Below the pieces are notes generated by a model that searched no databases, was not told where the DNA came from, and worked only from the letters and a program-made list of their open reading frames with translations. Positions 52,024 to 60,462 of a stretch of DNA of 64,000 bases are shown here, piece after piece. The position numbers and the translations under genes were made by a program. Where the stretch lies: positions 140,333 to 204,332 of the forward strand of contig PKRE01000007.1 in NCBI GenBank assembly GCA_017577615.1, written 5' to 3'. The DNA comes from Gammaproteobacteria bacterium. GTDB taxonomy: Bacteria; Pseudomonadota; Gammaproteobacteria; Steroidobacterales; Steroidobacteraceae. How positions within the stretch are numbered: the first letter of the stretch is position 1; every line of letters begins with the position of its first letter.

Positions 52024-54228
52024 TTAGAAGCTGTAGCCGATGCGGATGTTCACCATGCGGGGATCACCCGGGTAGGCCGTCACCGCCGGCGACGTCGCGT
52101 TGGACAGCAACATTGCAGAACGATAGTACATCTTGTCTGCCAAGTTGCGGCCTTCCAATGCCACGTTCCAGCGATCGTCCGGGCTTGTCCAGCGGATGAA
52201 GCCCTGCCAGAGGCCGACCGGACGCGACTGAGCGAGCTCCGTCTGGTTGGACACGTTGTTGTAGTAGAAGCTCGTGTACTGCCAGTCGCCACCGATGGTC
52301 ACCTCGCCCGGGATATCCCAGACAGGCGTCCAGGTGAAACCGATCGTCATCTGCTCCGGAATGACACCCTTGATCTTGTTCTTGCTGCAGTCGACCCAGG
52401 TGCCCGTAGCATCCGCACAGGTATACGGACCGGTGTACTTGCCCTGCAGGAACGACAGCGCACCGTAGAGCTCGAAGTTGTCGGTCACGCGCCAAGTCGG
52501 CTCGATCTCGACACCCTCGATGCGGGCGCTCGTGGCGTTCTTGACCGTCGTCACGGCCGTGCCCGGGATGAAGGCCGGCAACTGTAGACCTTCGTAGTCC
52601 GCGCGGAACAGCGCGATGTTCACGCGGGCGCGGCGGTCCGCAGTGGTCAGCTTGATACCCGCCTCGTAGCTCTCGACGGTTTCAGGCTCGAACACCTCTG
52701 GCCCGAAGCGCTCATTGGTGACCGGGTTGACGTTCGGCGTGATGTTGTTGAAGCCACCGGACTTGAAGCCCTCGGTGTACGTTGCGTAGACCATGGTGTC
52801 CGGCGCAACGTGCCAGTTGAAGCCGACCTTCGGCGTCACGTCGTCAAAGGTCTTTTTCGCCGACTGCCAGACGTTGTAGATCGTCGGATAGATCTGGCGC
52901 AGCTCAGCCTTTTCCTCGGTCCAGCGGATACCGCCGATCAGGTTGAAGCCGGGGAAGATCTCGGCATTGAGCTCTGCGAACACAGCATATGCCTCTGTGT
53001 CGCGGCGCAGGTCGTGCGGCGTGCTGTAGACGTAGCCCGGCGGCACGTCGAGGAAGCCGCGGTGCATTTCGCCGCGCTCCTTGAAGTAGTACAGACCGGC
53101 GACACCCGAGAAGATGCCGGCACTGATCTCCAGCGTGAACTCCTGGCTGAAGCTATCGTCGTCGGCGGTGTAGTCGCCGCCCAGGCCGCCTCCCGTTGCT
53201 AGCTGGGCGAACTCGGCCGCCTGCTTGATCTCGAGAGAGCGCCAACCGCTGATCGACGAGAACGACAAGGCATCGTTGATCTCGTAGCGAATCGTCGCGA
53301 CGGCACCGAGCGAGTCAAGATCGCTGACCTGCGGACCGTCGAGCTCCGTCGTGTACAGGCTGCGATCCGGCCGTGCATTCGGGTTGTTCACATTAGGATA
53401 CGTCGACAACGGCACGCCGATACCGGAGTCGCCGCGGTCTTGTGCGTAATCGACCGACAGGATGATGTCGAGACGATCCGTGGGCGCGTAGTACAGCTTC
53501 GTGCGAGCCGCGAGCGTATCGACTTCGCCGAGCTTCTCGCCGGTCTTGGTGGAGGTAATGAAGCCGTCGCGCTCGCGCTTCACGAAGCTGGCAGACCAAG
53601 CCAACTTATCGGTCACGATCGGCACGCTCACGAAGCCGCGCGCTGAGAACAAGTTGTGAGTGCCGTAAGCGATGTCGCCGGCCGCCTCTGCGGCGTGCAG
53701 GTCCGGGTTGCGCGTCACCAGCTTGATGGCACCGCCCGAGGTGTTACGGCCGTAGAGAGTGCCTTGCGGACCGCGCAGCACCTCGACACGCTCGATATCG
53801 AAGAAGTCGAAGAATGCACCGTTCAAGCGCGGCTGGTACACATCGTCGACGTACACGCCGACGGCCGGGTCATACAGAATGCCGCTGTTCTCCTGTCCAG
53901 CGCCGCGCAGCACGATGCGGGCCGAGTTGGAAGTGCTCGCTGCGGGCTCGACGAGCAAACCCGGCACGAGGGCACCGACCTCCTTGACGGACACAACCTG
54001 ACGCTCTTCGAGGAGCCGGGTGTCCATCGCCGTCACCGCGATCGGCGTCTCTTGGACGGTCGATCTGGTGCGCTGGGCCGTCACCTCGATTTCCATGAGC
54101 TCGCCCGAATACCCGCGATCCGGCTCTGCCGTCGATTCGGTCTGGGCGTAGCCCACGCCTGATGCAAGCAGCGCGGCACCCAGCACACTACCGAGCGCCA
54201 TCGTACGCCGCTGATGACCAACACGCAT
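52024..54228 (-). CDS. TonB-dependent outer-membrane receptor
   Basis: A 734-residue receptor. N-terminal signal peptide (MALGSVLGAALLASGVGYAQ), plug domain beginning MEIEVTAQRTRSTVQETPIA with VEVLRGPQGTLYGRNTSGGA, and a barrel closed by NIRIGYSF. No TPP riboswitch here. It is transcribed opposite to the isochorismatase and symporter genes, so its ligand is probably the substrate of that locus. ATG 54228 is used; candidate promoter elements with direct repeats lie upstream. Confidence 0.92.
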   Translation of the reverse strand: MRVGHQRRTMALGSVLGAALLASGVGYAQTESTAEPDRGYSGELMEIEVTAQRTRSTVQETPIAVTAMDTRLLEERQVVSVKEVGALVPGLLVEPAASTSNSARIVLRGAGQENSGILYDPAVGVYVDDVYQPRLNGAFFDFFDIERVEVLRGPQGTLYGRNTSGGAIKLVTRNPDLHAAEAAGDIAYGTHNLFSARGFVSVPIVTDKLAWSASFVKRERDGFITSTKTGEKLGEVDTLAARTKLYYAPTDRLDIILSVDYAQDRGDSGIGVPLSTYPNVNNPNARPDRSLYTTELDGPQVSDLDSLGAVATIRYEINDALSFSSISGWRSLEIKQAAEFAQLATGGGLGGDYTADDDSFSQEFTLEISAGIFSGVAGLYYFKERGEMHRGFLDVPPGYVYSTPHDLRRDTEAYAVFAELNAEIFPGFNLIGGIRWTEEKAELRQIYPTIYNVWQSAKKTFDDVTPKVGFNWHVAPDTMVYATYTEGFKSGGFNNITPNVNPVTNERFGPEVFEPETVESYEAGIKLTTADRRARVNIALFRADYEGLQLPAFIPGTAVTTVKNATSARIEGVEIEPTWRVTDNFELYGALSFLQGKYTGPYTCADATGTWVDCSKNKIKGVIPEQMTIGFTWTPVWDIPGEVTIGGDWQYTSFYYNNVSNQTELAQSRPVGLWQGFIRWTSPDDRWNVALEGRNLADKMYYRSAMLLSNATSPAVTAYPGDPRMVNIRIGYSF

Positions 54229-54658
54229 AAGTTTCTCCCCTGTTACGTGAAGCGTATTGAACCTGTCCTACCCGCTTAGCTCGCCAAGCGGGCAAACAGC
54301 TCTCCGTTGGTTGGGATTGTAGCCAAACTAGTTGACTTAGATAGCGAGGTCTACTTAGATAGAACGTACCTTCAGAGTGGCTGGGCTGTCAACCCAACGC
54401 AACGCAGTTTCGCGGAATGATGCATACGTTGCTACGCAGTGACGCCGCGCGCCGCTCAAAAGCATCAAGCACTGACGCGCAGACTGCCCGACGATATCGC
54501 TATCACTGACCCAGCAAGTAGGTAAAAGCAGTACGTGTTCGCTTCGTCTAAGTAGCAGCGCCGGGCCGACGAGCCTACGGAGTCGAACACAAACCGACAA
54601 TCCCTGCCAACGATTCGACATGGAATCGTTCCATCACCAATAGTAAAGAGGAGAGAGC
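54229..54658. promoter_or_regulatory. Divergent promoter region with direct and inverted repeats
   Basis: About 430 bases with no gene between the TonB receptor and isochorismatase genes. ACTTAGATAG occurs twice as direct repeats (54335-54344 and 54353-54362), and CTACTTAGA (54351-54359) recurs inverted as TCTAAGTAG (54547-54555). ATTGTA at 54316-54321 is a possible minus-strand -10 (TACAAT). These look like operator copies for a common regulator. Confidence 0.4.
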
Positions 54659-55333
54659 ATGCGACCGTGGTCGAACATCATCAGCGACGAGGAACAGCGC
54701 CGCTACCGTGCGGCCGGTTTCGGTCGTCCCTCCGGGCTCGGTAAGAAACCCGCCCTGCTGATCATCGACGTGCAATACCGAACGGTCGGCACCGAGCCGA
54801 AACCTTTCTGGGAAGCGATCAAGGAGTTTCCGACGAGCTGCGGCGAAGCTGCCTGGAAGGCGGTGCGCAACATTCAGCCGTTGCTGGAAGAGTTCCGCAC
54901 CCGCGGTTGGCCTGTGCTCTATCCGCACGTTGCGCGCAAGCAGGCTTATGACGGCGGCCGACTCGCGGAGAAAGTTCCCGCGATCATGACGATCCCCGAC
55001 CACGGCTACGACTTCGTGCGCGAGATCGCCCCGCGCGAAGGCGACATCCTCATCCCCAAGAAACACCCGAGCGCGTTCTTCGGCACGGCCCTCGTGAGCC
55101 ATTTGATTGATCTTGGCGTCGACACGGTCGTCGCCACGGGCTGCACGACCAGCGGTTGCGTACGCGGCACGGTCGTCGATGCGTTCTCGTACAACTTCCG
55201 CGTCGCCGTCCCTGAAGACTGCGTCTACGATCGCAGCGAGATTTCGCACGCCGTCAACTTGTTCGATATGTCGGAAAAGTACGCGGACGTCATGCCGGTC
55301 GCCGACCTGATCAACAAGCTGCGAGAAATCTAA
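54659..55333 (+). CDS. Isochorismatase-like cysteine hydrolase
   Basis: A 224-residue hydrolase with the catalytic triad: Asp37 in LLIIDVQY, a Lys in ILIPKKHPSAFFGT (134/135), and Cys167 in TGCTTSGCVRGTVVDAF. The family includes N-carbamoylsarcosine and other amidases; CTTSGCVRGT is usual for amide hydrolases. AAAGAGGAGAGAGC precedes ATG 54659. A 10-bp hairpin follows. Its neighbours (symporter, amidohydrolase, TonB receptor) suggest a nitrogen compound, unidentified. Confidence 0.9.
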   Translation: MRPWSNIISDEEQRRYRAAGFGRPSGLGKKPALLIIDVQYRTVGTEPKPFWEAIKEFPTSCGEAAWKAVRNIQPLLEEFRTRGWPVLYPHVARKQAYDGGRLAEKVPAIMTIPDHGYDFVREIAPREGDILIPKKHPSAFFGTALVSHLIDLGVDTVVATGCTTSGCVRGTVVDAFSYNFRVAVPEDCVYDRSEISHAVNLFDMSEKYADVMPVADLINKLREI

Positions 55334-55345
55334 AGACCACGCCAT

Positions 55346-55371
55346 GCGACGCGCTCCCGCGAGCGCGTCGC
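55346..55371 (+). terminator. Hairpin after the isochorismatase-like gene
   Basis: A perfect 10-bp stem GCGACGCGCT/AGCGCGTCGC with a 6-base loop CCCGCG, 12 bases after the stop codon. It is followed by TCCGTTCTCCTC, a weak T-run. Confidence 0.6.
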
Positions 55372-55434
55372 TCCGTTCTCCTCATCCCCACAGTCGACGA
55401 CCAGCTCCCGACCTAGACATCTGCAGGTCTTCCC

Positions 55435-55448
55435 TAGTTAGCTAACTA
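55435..55448. promoter_or_regulatory. Perfect palindrome TAGTTAGCTAACTA
   Basis: A 14-base perfect palindrome about 120 bases before the small membrane protein and symporter genes, AT-rich against a GC-rich background. It is a good candidate operator or regulator site. GATAAAAGT follows at 55452. Confidence 0.4.
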
Positions 55449-55567
55449 AGTGATAAAAGTACCGCATCGGCACCGCGGCGATCTCGCAAACGGCTGATAC
55501 CGAGCTCTCCATCGCTGCCGAGGTTTCGGCGGTCCTTCAAAGCATCAAGCAAAGAGGTAACGCAGTA

Positions 55568-55789
55568 ATGGTCGTGAGCCGCAAAAAGCTCTTATTGACC
55601 GCCGTGGCCTGTCTCATCATGGCGCCGCTACCCATCATCACGGGAATGGATGAGAGCTCGCCTGCGGGCTTGGCATCGCCGCTCGCCGCAATACCGCTCA
55701 GCGCTTGGATCGGACTTGTGACGATGCTCGTGCTCATCGTCGTGTCCTGGCTCAGCATCGAGCACGACAACGGGGAGTCCGGCGAATGA
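55568..55789 (+). CDS. Small membrane protein paired with a sodium:solute symporter
   Basis: A 73-residue protein with two hydrophobic segments (LLLTAVACLIMAPLPIITG and AWIGLVTMLVLIVVSWLSI). It is translated with the symporter: its TGA overlaps the symporter's ATG (ATGA at 55786-55789). Small partners of this kind are frequent beside SSS-family transporters, but I cannot assign its family. AAAGAGG lies about 10 bases before ATG 55568. Confidence 0.7.
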   Translation: MVVSRKKLLLTAVACLIMAPLPIITGMDESSPAGLASPLAAIPLSAWIGLVTMLVLIVVSWLSIEHDNGESGE

Positions 55790-57279
55790 CTGCCATCGTA
55801 TGTTTTATTGCACTCGTGATCGCAACGTTGGCGATCACAGGCTGGGCGGCACGTCGTTCGCAAGGACGCTCAGGTGTGTACGCTGCCGATAGCGCGCTCG
55901 GCCCCGGCCAGAACGGTTTTGCGATTGCGGGCGACTTCCTGTCGGCTTCAACCTTTCTCGGCACGACGGCGCTGTTCTTCACAGCAGGCGCCGACATGAT
56001 CCTGTATCTCGCGCCGTTTCTCTTCGGTCTGTGCCTGATGCTGATCTGGATCGTGGGACCGCTGCGTCGCATGGGGCGCTTCACGCTCGGCGATGTGCTC
56101 GCCTATCGCCTGCCATCGCGTGGTCTGCGTATCTACATCGGGCTGAGCACGATCACGATTTCAATCGCGTACCTCATCGCACAGCTCGTCGGCGCAGGCA
56201 TGCTGATCGCGATCCTGTTCGGCCTCACTTTCGAATGGGCGGTCGTGATCGTCGGTGTCTTGATGACGATCTACGTCGCGTTCGGCGGAATGCTCGCCGC
56301 CTCGTGGGTACAGATCATCAAGGCAGGCCTGCTCATCTCGACGGTGCTCATCATCTGCGTCCTCGCGCTCGTGGACGCCGGCGGGCTGAGCGAGCTCTAC
56401 GCACGTGCCGCGAATACTTTCCCCGAGGGAACCAAGCTGTTCCAGTTCGGCGGCTCGGGCATGAGCATGTTCTCGACGATTTCGCTCGTCATCGGTGTCG
56501 CGGCAGGCACGATGGGACTGCCGCACATCTTGATCCGAGCATTCACGGTCAAAGACGCGCTCGCCGCACAACGTTCCATCGCAGTTGGCGCAACACTCAT
56601 CGCCATCGTCAATGGGTTCCTGTTCGCCATCGTGGCGCCGGCGACGGTTGCGTACGTCATGGGCGATCCGGCCTACCAGACCGAGACTGGCGCCATTCGT
56701 GGCGGCACCAACATGGTGGTCGTGCATCTAGCCACTGCTCTCGGTGGTGAGGTGCTGCTGGGCATCGTGGCAGCGGTGACGTTCGCCACGATCCTGGCCG
56801 TGGTCGCAGGGCTCACGATCGCTGTCGCCTCGGCTTCAGCACATGATCTGTACGCGTCGTTGCAGAAGGGACACATCGATGAGCGCAAGGAGCTGCGCGT
56901 GTTTCGGTTCGCAACGGTGGCAAGCTCGGCGCTCGCCGTGATCCTCGCCATCATCTTCAAGGAGCAGAACATTGCAGTGCTGATCGCGATGGCGCTGGGC
57001 ATCGCGGCAAGCGCGAACTTCCCGGTGCTCCTTCTGGCCATCTACTGGCGTGGGCTCACGGCCCGCGGCGCTCTCATCGGCGGCACGGTCGGCTTGCTGT
57101 CCGCGATCACGTTGATCGTGCTGGGGCCCGAGGTGTGGGTGCGTGTTCTCGGCAACGAGCAGGCGATCTCACCGCTCGAGTATCCGGCGTTGGTGGCTGC
57201 ACCGCTCGCATTCATCACCGCGTGGATCGTTTCGGTCCTCGACTCGAACAAGCAGAGCGTGCAGGTACAGACCGCGTAG
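55786..57279 (+). CDS. Sodium:solute symporter family transporter
   Basis: A 497-residue SSS-family transporter with about 13 hydrophobic segments. Diagnostic pieces are GFAIAGDFLSASTFLGTTAL, YLIAQLVGAGMLIAILFG, the GGMLAASWVQIIKAG block, and GTMGLPHILIRAFTVKDA near the middle. It would import an organic acid, amino acid or related solute with Na+. ATG 55786 overlaps the small protein's stop codon. The stop TAG is followed directly by GCTGGAGACTGGAG of the heptamer repeat. Confidence 0.92.
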   Translation: MTAIVCFIALVIATLAITGWAARRSQGRSGVYAADSALGPGQNGFAIAGDFLSASTFLGTTALFFTAGADMILYLAPFLFGLCLMLIWIVGPLRRMGRFTLGDVLAYRLPSRGLRIYIGLSTITISIAYLIAQLVGAGMLIAILFGLTFEWAVVIVGVLMTIYVAFGGMLAASWVQIIKAGLLISTVLIICVLALVDAGGLSELYARAANTFPEGTKLFQFGGSGMSMFSTISLVIGVAAGTMGLPHILIRAFTVKDALAAQRSIAVGATLIAIVNGFLFAIVAPATVAYVMGDPAYQTETGAIRGGTNMVVVHLATALGGEVLLGIVAAVTFATILAVVAGLTIAVASASAHDLYASLQKGHIDERKELRVFRFATVASSALAVILAIIFKEQNIAVLIAMALGIAASANFPVLLLAIYWRGLTARGALIGGTVGLLSAITLIVLGPEVWVRVLGNEQAISPLEYPALVAAPLAFITAWIVSVLDSNKQSVQVQTA

Positions 57280-57302
57280 GCTGGAGACTGGAGCAAGACT
57301 CG

Positions 57303-57357
57303 CCGCGCGCGCTGTGCGCGGTGCTCCTCTTTGATCCTCCCCCGCTTCGCGGGGAGG
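57303..57357. terminator. Two hairpins between the symporter and amidohydrolase genes
   Basis: CCGCGC/GCGCGG (57303-57321), and a longer one, CCTCCCCCGC/GCGGGGAGG (57336-57357) around TTC with one bulge. They lie between converging genes and may end transcription in both directions. The rest to 57455 is repeat sequence, including CCCAGAGCCCAGAGCCC. Confidence 0.5.
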
Positions 57358-57455
57358 AAGCAAGCATATACACCGGCTGGAACAACGCTCGAGCGCAGCG
57401 TGCTTTCCAGCCAGTGCCCCGCGCCCAGAGCCCAGAGCCCGGCGCCCCTACTACA

Positions 57456-58934
57456 CTACTCCCACCGCCAGCGGCCGCGGGTGCGCAGGTATTCATCCAG
57501 GCCGGCAGACTTCAGGAGTCGTTCGGAGGCTGCACGCGCACGCGCGACGACGGCTGCGCGATCGAGCCGTGCGTGCTGTCCGTTCTCGATCACCAGCTCG
57601 CCTCCGACATAGACATCCTGAATCGCGCACGGATCGGGTGAATAGACGAGGTTCGAGATCAATGTCTGCGAAGGCGTGAGCGCAACGCGCTCGGTGTCGA
57701 TCACGATCAAGTCGGCGAGCTTGCCAGGCTCGAGTGACCCGATCCGATCCTCCATGTGCAAGGCAGCCGCGCCGCCGCGCGTCATGAGCTCGAGCGCCAG
57801 CTCCGCGGAACCGAAGTTGGCATTCTCGAGCTTCTGCTTCTGGAAGAGCATCGCCATCTTCATCGTCTCCCAGACGTTTTGTCCGTTGTTGGTCGATGCT
57901 CCATCGACACCCAGCCCGACTCGTACGCCCGCCGTAAGAAGCTCCGGCAACCGCGCGATGCCCGAGGCGTAGTACGCGTTCGAGACCGGATTGTGTGAGA
58001 CACCGGTACCCCGTGCTGCAAGCAGCTGGATCTCTTCGTCGTCGAGCCAGATCGCGTGCGCAAGCAACGTCTTCGGCCCGAGCACGCCCAGCCGCTCGAG
58101 CTCTGTGATGCTGCCGTGGCCGAAGCGGCGGCGGCTTTCGTCGCGCTCGCTCTGGGAGCTCGCGGCATGCATCGAGAACAGGCTATCGGCCTCGCGCGAC
58201 ACTGCATGCATCGCTTGAATCATCTCGGGCGTGCAGCGCAGCACGCCGAGCGCCTCGGGAATCACCGAGATGCGCTCCGAGTTGAATCGCTTGCGCAGCC
58301 GACGCACCTCATCGGCCGCGAACTGCGGCGTATCGCGGTAGCCCTCCGGGATGAATTGCGCCGGGTTGGAGTCGTCGGCGCTGTCCATCGCCATGCGTGC
58401 GACGACGGCACGAATGCCGGAGCGCTCGATCGCCGTCAGCACGCCGTCGAGGCGATCGGGATGCCGGCTACCGATCTCGCCGACGGCTGTGGTCGTCACG
58501 CCGTTGCCCAGCAGCTCCAGCAGTGACACCTCCGATCCGATCTCAGAGCTGCGCGCATCGAAGGCGTCCAGCACCGGCCACATTCCTTTCGCGAACCAGA
58601 CTTCCAGCGGCATCTCGTCGTAGACACCGCGCGTGATGCCGCTTGCAAGGTGCGTGTGGCAGTTCACGAGGCCAGGCATGATCAGCCGACCACTGAGCCG
58701 GCGCCGCTTCACGCCTCGCGGCACCTCCCCCAGCTCCCGCATCGGTCCCACGCGATGGACACGATCGCCGCGAATCCACACGTATCCGGAGTGAAATGCG
58801 CGGCGCTGCTCGTCCATCGTCAACACGATCGCATCCGTCAGCAACAGCTCGTTGCGCGCTTCCTCGGCCGTCAGATCGAGCGGTGCTGCTGCGATCACCG
58901 CAGCGCCCGCAATGAATGTACGACGATCGATCAT
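57456..58934 (-). CDS. Amidohydrolase family protein with Tat signal
   Basis: A 492-residue metal-dependent hydrolase of the TRZ/ATZ-like family, exported by the Tat route (DRRTFIAGAAVIAAAP). The metal-site blocks are VNCHTHLAS, FSMHAAS, LLAHAIW and GVDGAST. In the third block the usual HxxE (the proton-shuttle Glu of deaminases) reads HAAS, so the classic deaminase Glu is absent there. It may be an amidase or a changed deaminase. Adjacent genes suggest it processes the compound taken up by the neighbouring receptor and symporter; substrate unknown. ATG 58934 is used. Confidence 0.85.
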   Translation of the reverse strand: MIDRRTFIAGAAVIAAAPLDLTAEEARNELLLTDAIVLTMDEQRRAFHSGYVWIRGDRVHRVGPMRELGEVPRGVKRRRLSGRLIMPGLVNCHTHLASGITRGVYDEMPLEVWFAKGMWPVLDAFDARSSEIGSEVSLLELLGNGVTTTAVGEIGSRHPDRLDGVLTAIERSGIRAVVARMAMDSADDSNPAQFIPEGYRDTPQFAADEVRRLRKRFNSERISVIPEALGVLRCTPEMIQAMHAVSREADSLFSMHAASSQSERDESRRRFGHGSITELERLGVLGPKTLLAHAIWLDDEEIQLLAARGTGVSHNPVSNAYYASGIARLPELLTAGVRVGLGVDGASTNNGQNVWETMKMAMLFQKQKLENANFGSAELALELMTRGGAAALHMEDRIGSLEPGKLADLIVIDTERVALTPSQTLISNLVYSPDPCAIQDVYVGGELVIENGQHARLDRAAVVARARAASERLLKSAGLDEYLRTRGRWRWE

Positions 58935-59041
58935 CTTTTTGGTTCTCAGAGGTTTGGATACGAAAGCGGTGCGCTGCTGAGCGCTCGTGAGCGCGTACCA
59001 TCGAATATCTTTTCGTCGAATGCGATCCGCTCGGCGCGCGA

Positions 59042-59887
59042 TCAGCCTTCGTACTCGACGAGCTCGTACGTGCCCGATCCGGTCTTGTTCTTCAGGTAAC
59101 CCGATACCGCACCACGCACGAACACATAGTCGGGATGCGTCGCCCAGAACTCGTAGGTCGTCTTTGTTCCGTCGGGCCTCGGCGACAACAAGAGTCGATA
59201 GTGATGCGTATCGAAGGTCCCCGCCGGCACCGTGATGCGTTCACGGCCGACATACTCGATCGCTCGTCGTCCATTGGGAGAAAGCAGCGGACCGCTCGCA
59301 CCGTCGAGCAAGGGCGAGGATGTCATTCCCCCTTCCCAATACTGCACGCGCTCACTCTTCGAATGGTCGAATTGCGCCGCCAACAAGGCATCGGTCGACA
59401 ATGGGTGCGTGACGAGGGTCGGCACGGGTCGGTCGAGCTTGATCACTTGACGCAAACGCCCAACCTCCACGTTGTAGACATCGCATTCGGCCTCGGTATC
59501 GCTGAATCGCATCATGCCTGAGCCGAGAAACTTGCCGCGCACATGGAGACGCACGAAGCAGTCGATCGGCGCGAAGCTCGATGTCATCGTCTGCACCACG
59601 TCGCGCTCGACCTCACCATCGTCGATCTCGCAATAGGCTCGCAGCGTGATCTGACCGTCGCGCCGCCAGGTGACGGAGAACCACTCCCGACCGCGCTCGG
59701 TGCCGTCATCGTTGATGTACAGGATCTTGCCGTGCGTATTGCGGAGCGTCGGAGGGCGCGCACCGCCGCGAGCTGTGGGCTTACGCTTTGCGTCTGCTGC
59801 CGACACGCGTAGCGGCGCTCCAACGGTGAGCGCTGCGGCGCCAGTGGCAGCCAATACGGTACGACGGCTGATGAGTGAGTCAGTCAT
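59042..59887 (-). CDS. Tat-exported protein of unknown function
   Basis: A 281-residue protein with a Tat signal (SRRTVLAATGAAALTVGAPL). The mature part is beta-rich with pieces such as YVGRERITVPAGTFDTHHYR and EFWATHPDYVFVRG, resembling lipocalin-like or DUF3108-type periplasmic proteins; I cannot name its family. It follows the amidohydrolase on the same strand by about 100 bases and was probably co-regulated with it. ATG 59887 is the start. Confidence 0.72.
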   Translation of the reverse strand: MTDSLISRRTVLAATGAAALTVGAPLRVSAADAKRKPTARGGARPPTLRNTHGKILYINDDGTERGREWFSVTWRRDGQITLRAYCEIDDGEVERDVVQTMTSSFAPIDCFVRLHVRGKFLGSGMMRFSDTEAECDVYNVEVGRLRQVIKLDRPVPTLVTHPLSTDALLAAQFDHSKSERVQYWEGGMTSSPLLDGASGPLLSPNGRRAIEYVGRERITVPAGTFDTHHYRLLLSPRPDGTKTTYEFWATHPDYVFVRGAVSGYLKNKTGSGTYELVEYEG

Positions 59888-60462
59888 TTTTCAACTCCCG
59901 TAGCAACTCGATATGAAGCGCCTGCCGCTGCGCGCGACACAGACTCGCCAGGCTTGCATCGACAACATCGATCATTGGATTACAGACCGCAGCGCGTGAG
60001 CTCCACGCCCGGCGTGTGGTTCGCGCACGCGTTGACTGGAAGCCAAGAACCAGTGAATGTCGCGATACGTAGCAAGCAGGACGTAAGTGACGCACGGTGC
60101 GCCTTCTTACCGGGACCGTCGTTTGCAGCCCAAAGGAAACGCCCGCTGAACGGCGGATAGCGGACCGCGATTTGTGTGCGGCTCGAGCGCCACCACCCGC
60201 GCTGCCCGACGCTCGAAGCCAGCCATTGCCACGCTAACAGAACAACCCCCTGCGCGATCGGATCGGCCCGGACCGACAGATTCTCGGCACCGGCTCGTTG
60301 ATTCTCGGCGCTACCCCGTTCAATAAGTCAGCGAAGTTATAAGATTCGCGACGGGCTGTTAATTGTCAAGCAAGGATCATGGTGGGTTCTGCAGGCCACC
60401 TCGTGATTCACACAGAGGCGCCCGGCTCGTAGGCCTGCTACGAGGTTCGCTGATCTATCTAT
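59888..60462. other. Intergenic region, no gene seen
   Basis: About 575 bases with no convincing gene. GATTCTCGGC is repeated at about 60278 and 60300. No promoter pattern was judged reliable. The Tat-protein gene starts to its left, and the LysR gene ends to its right. Confidence 0.5.
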
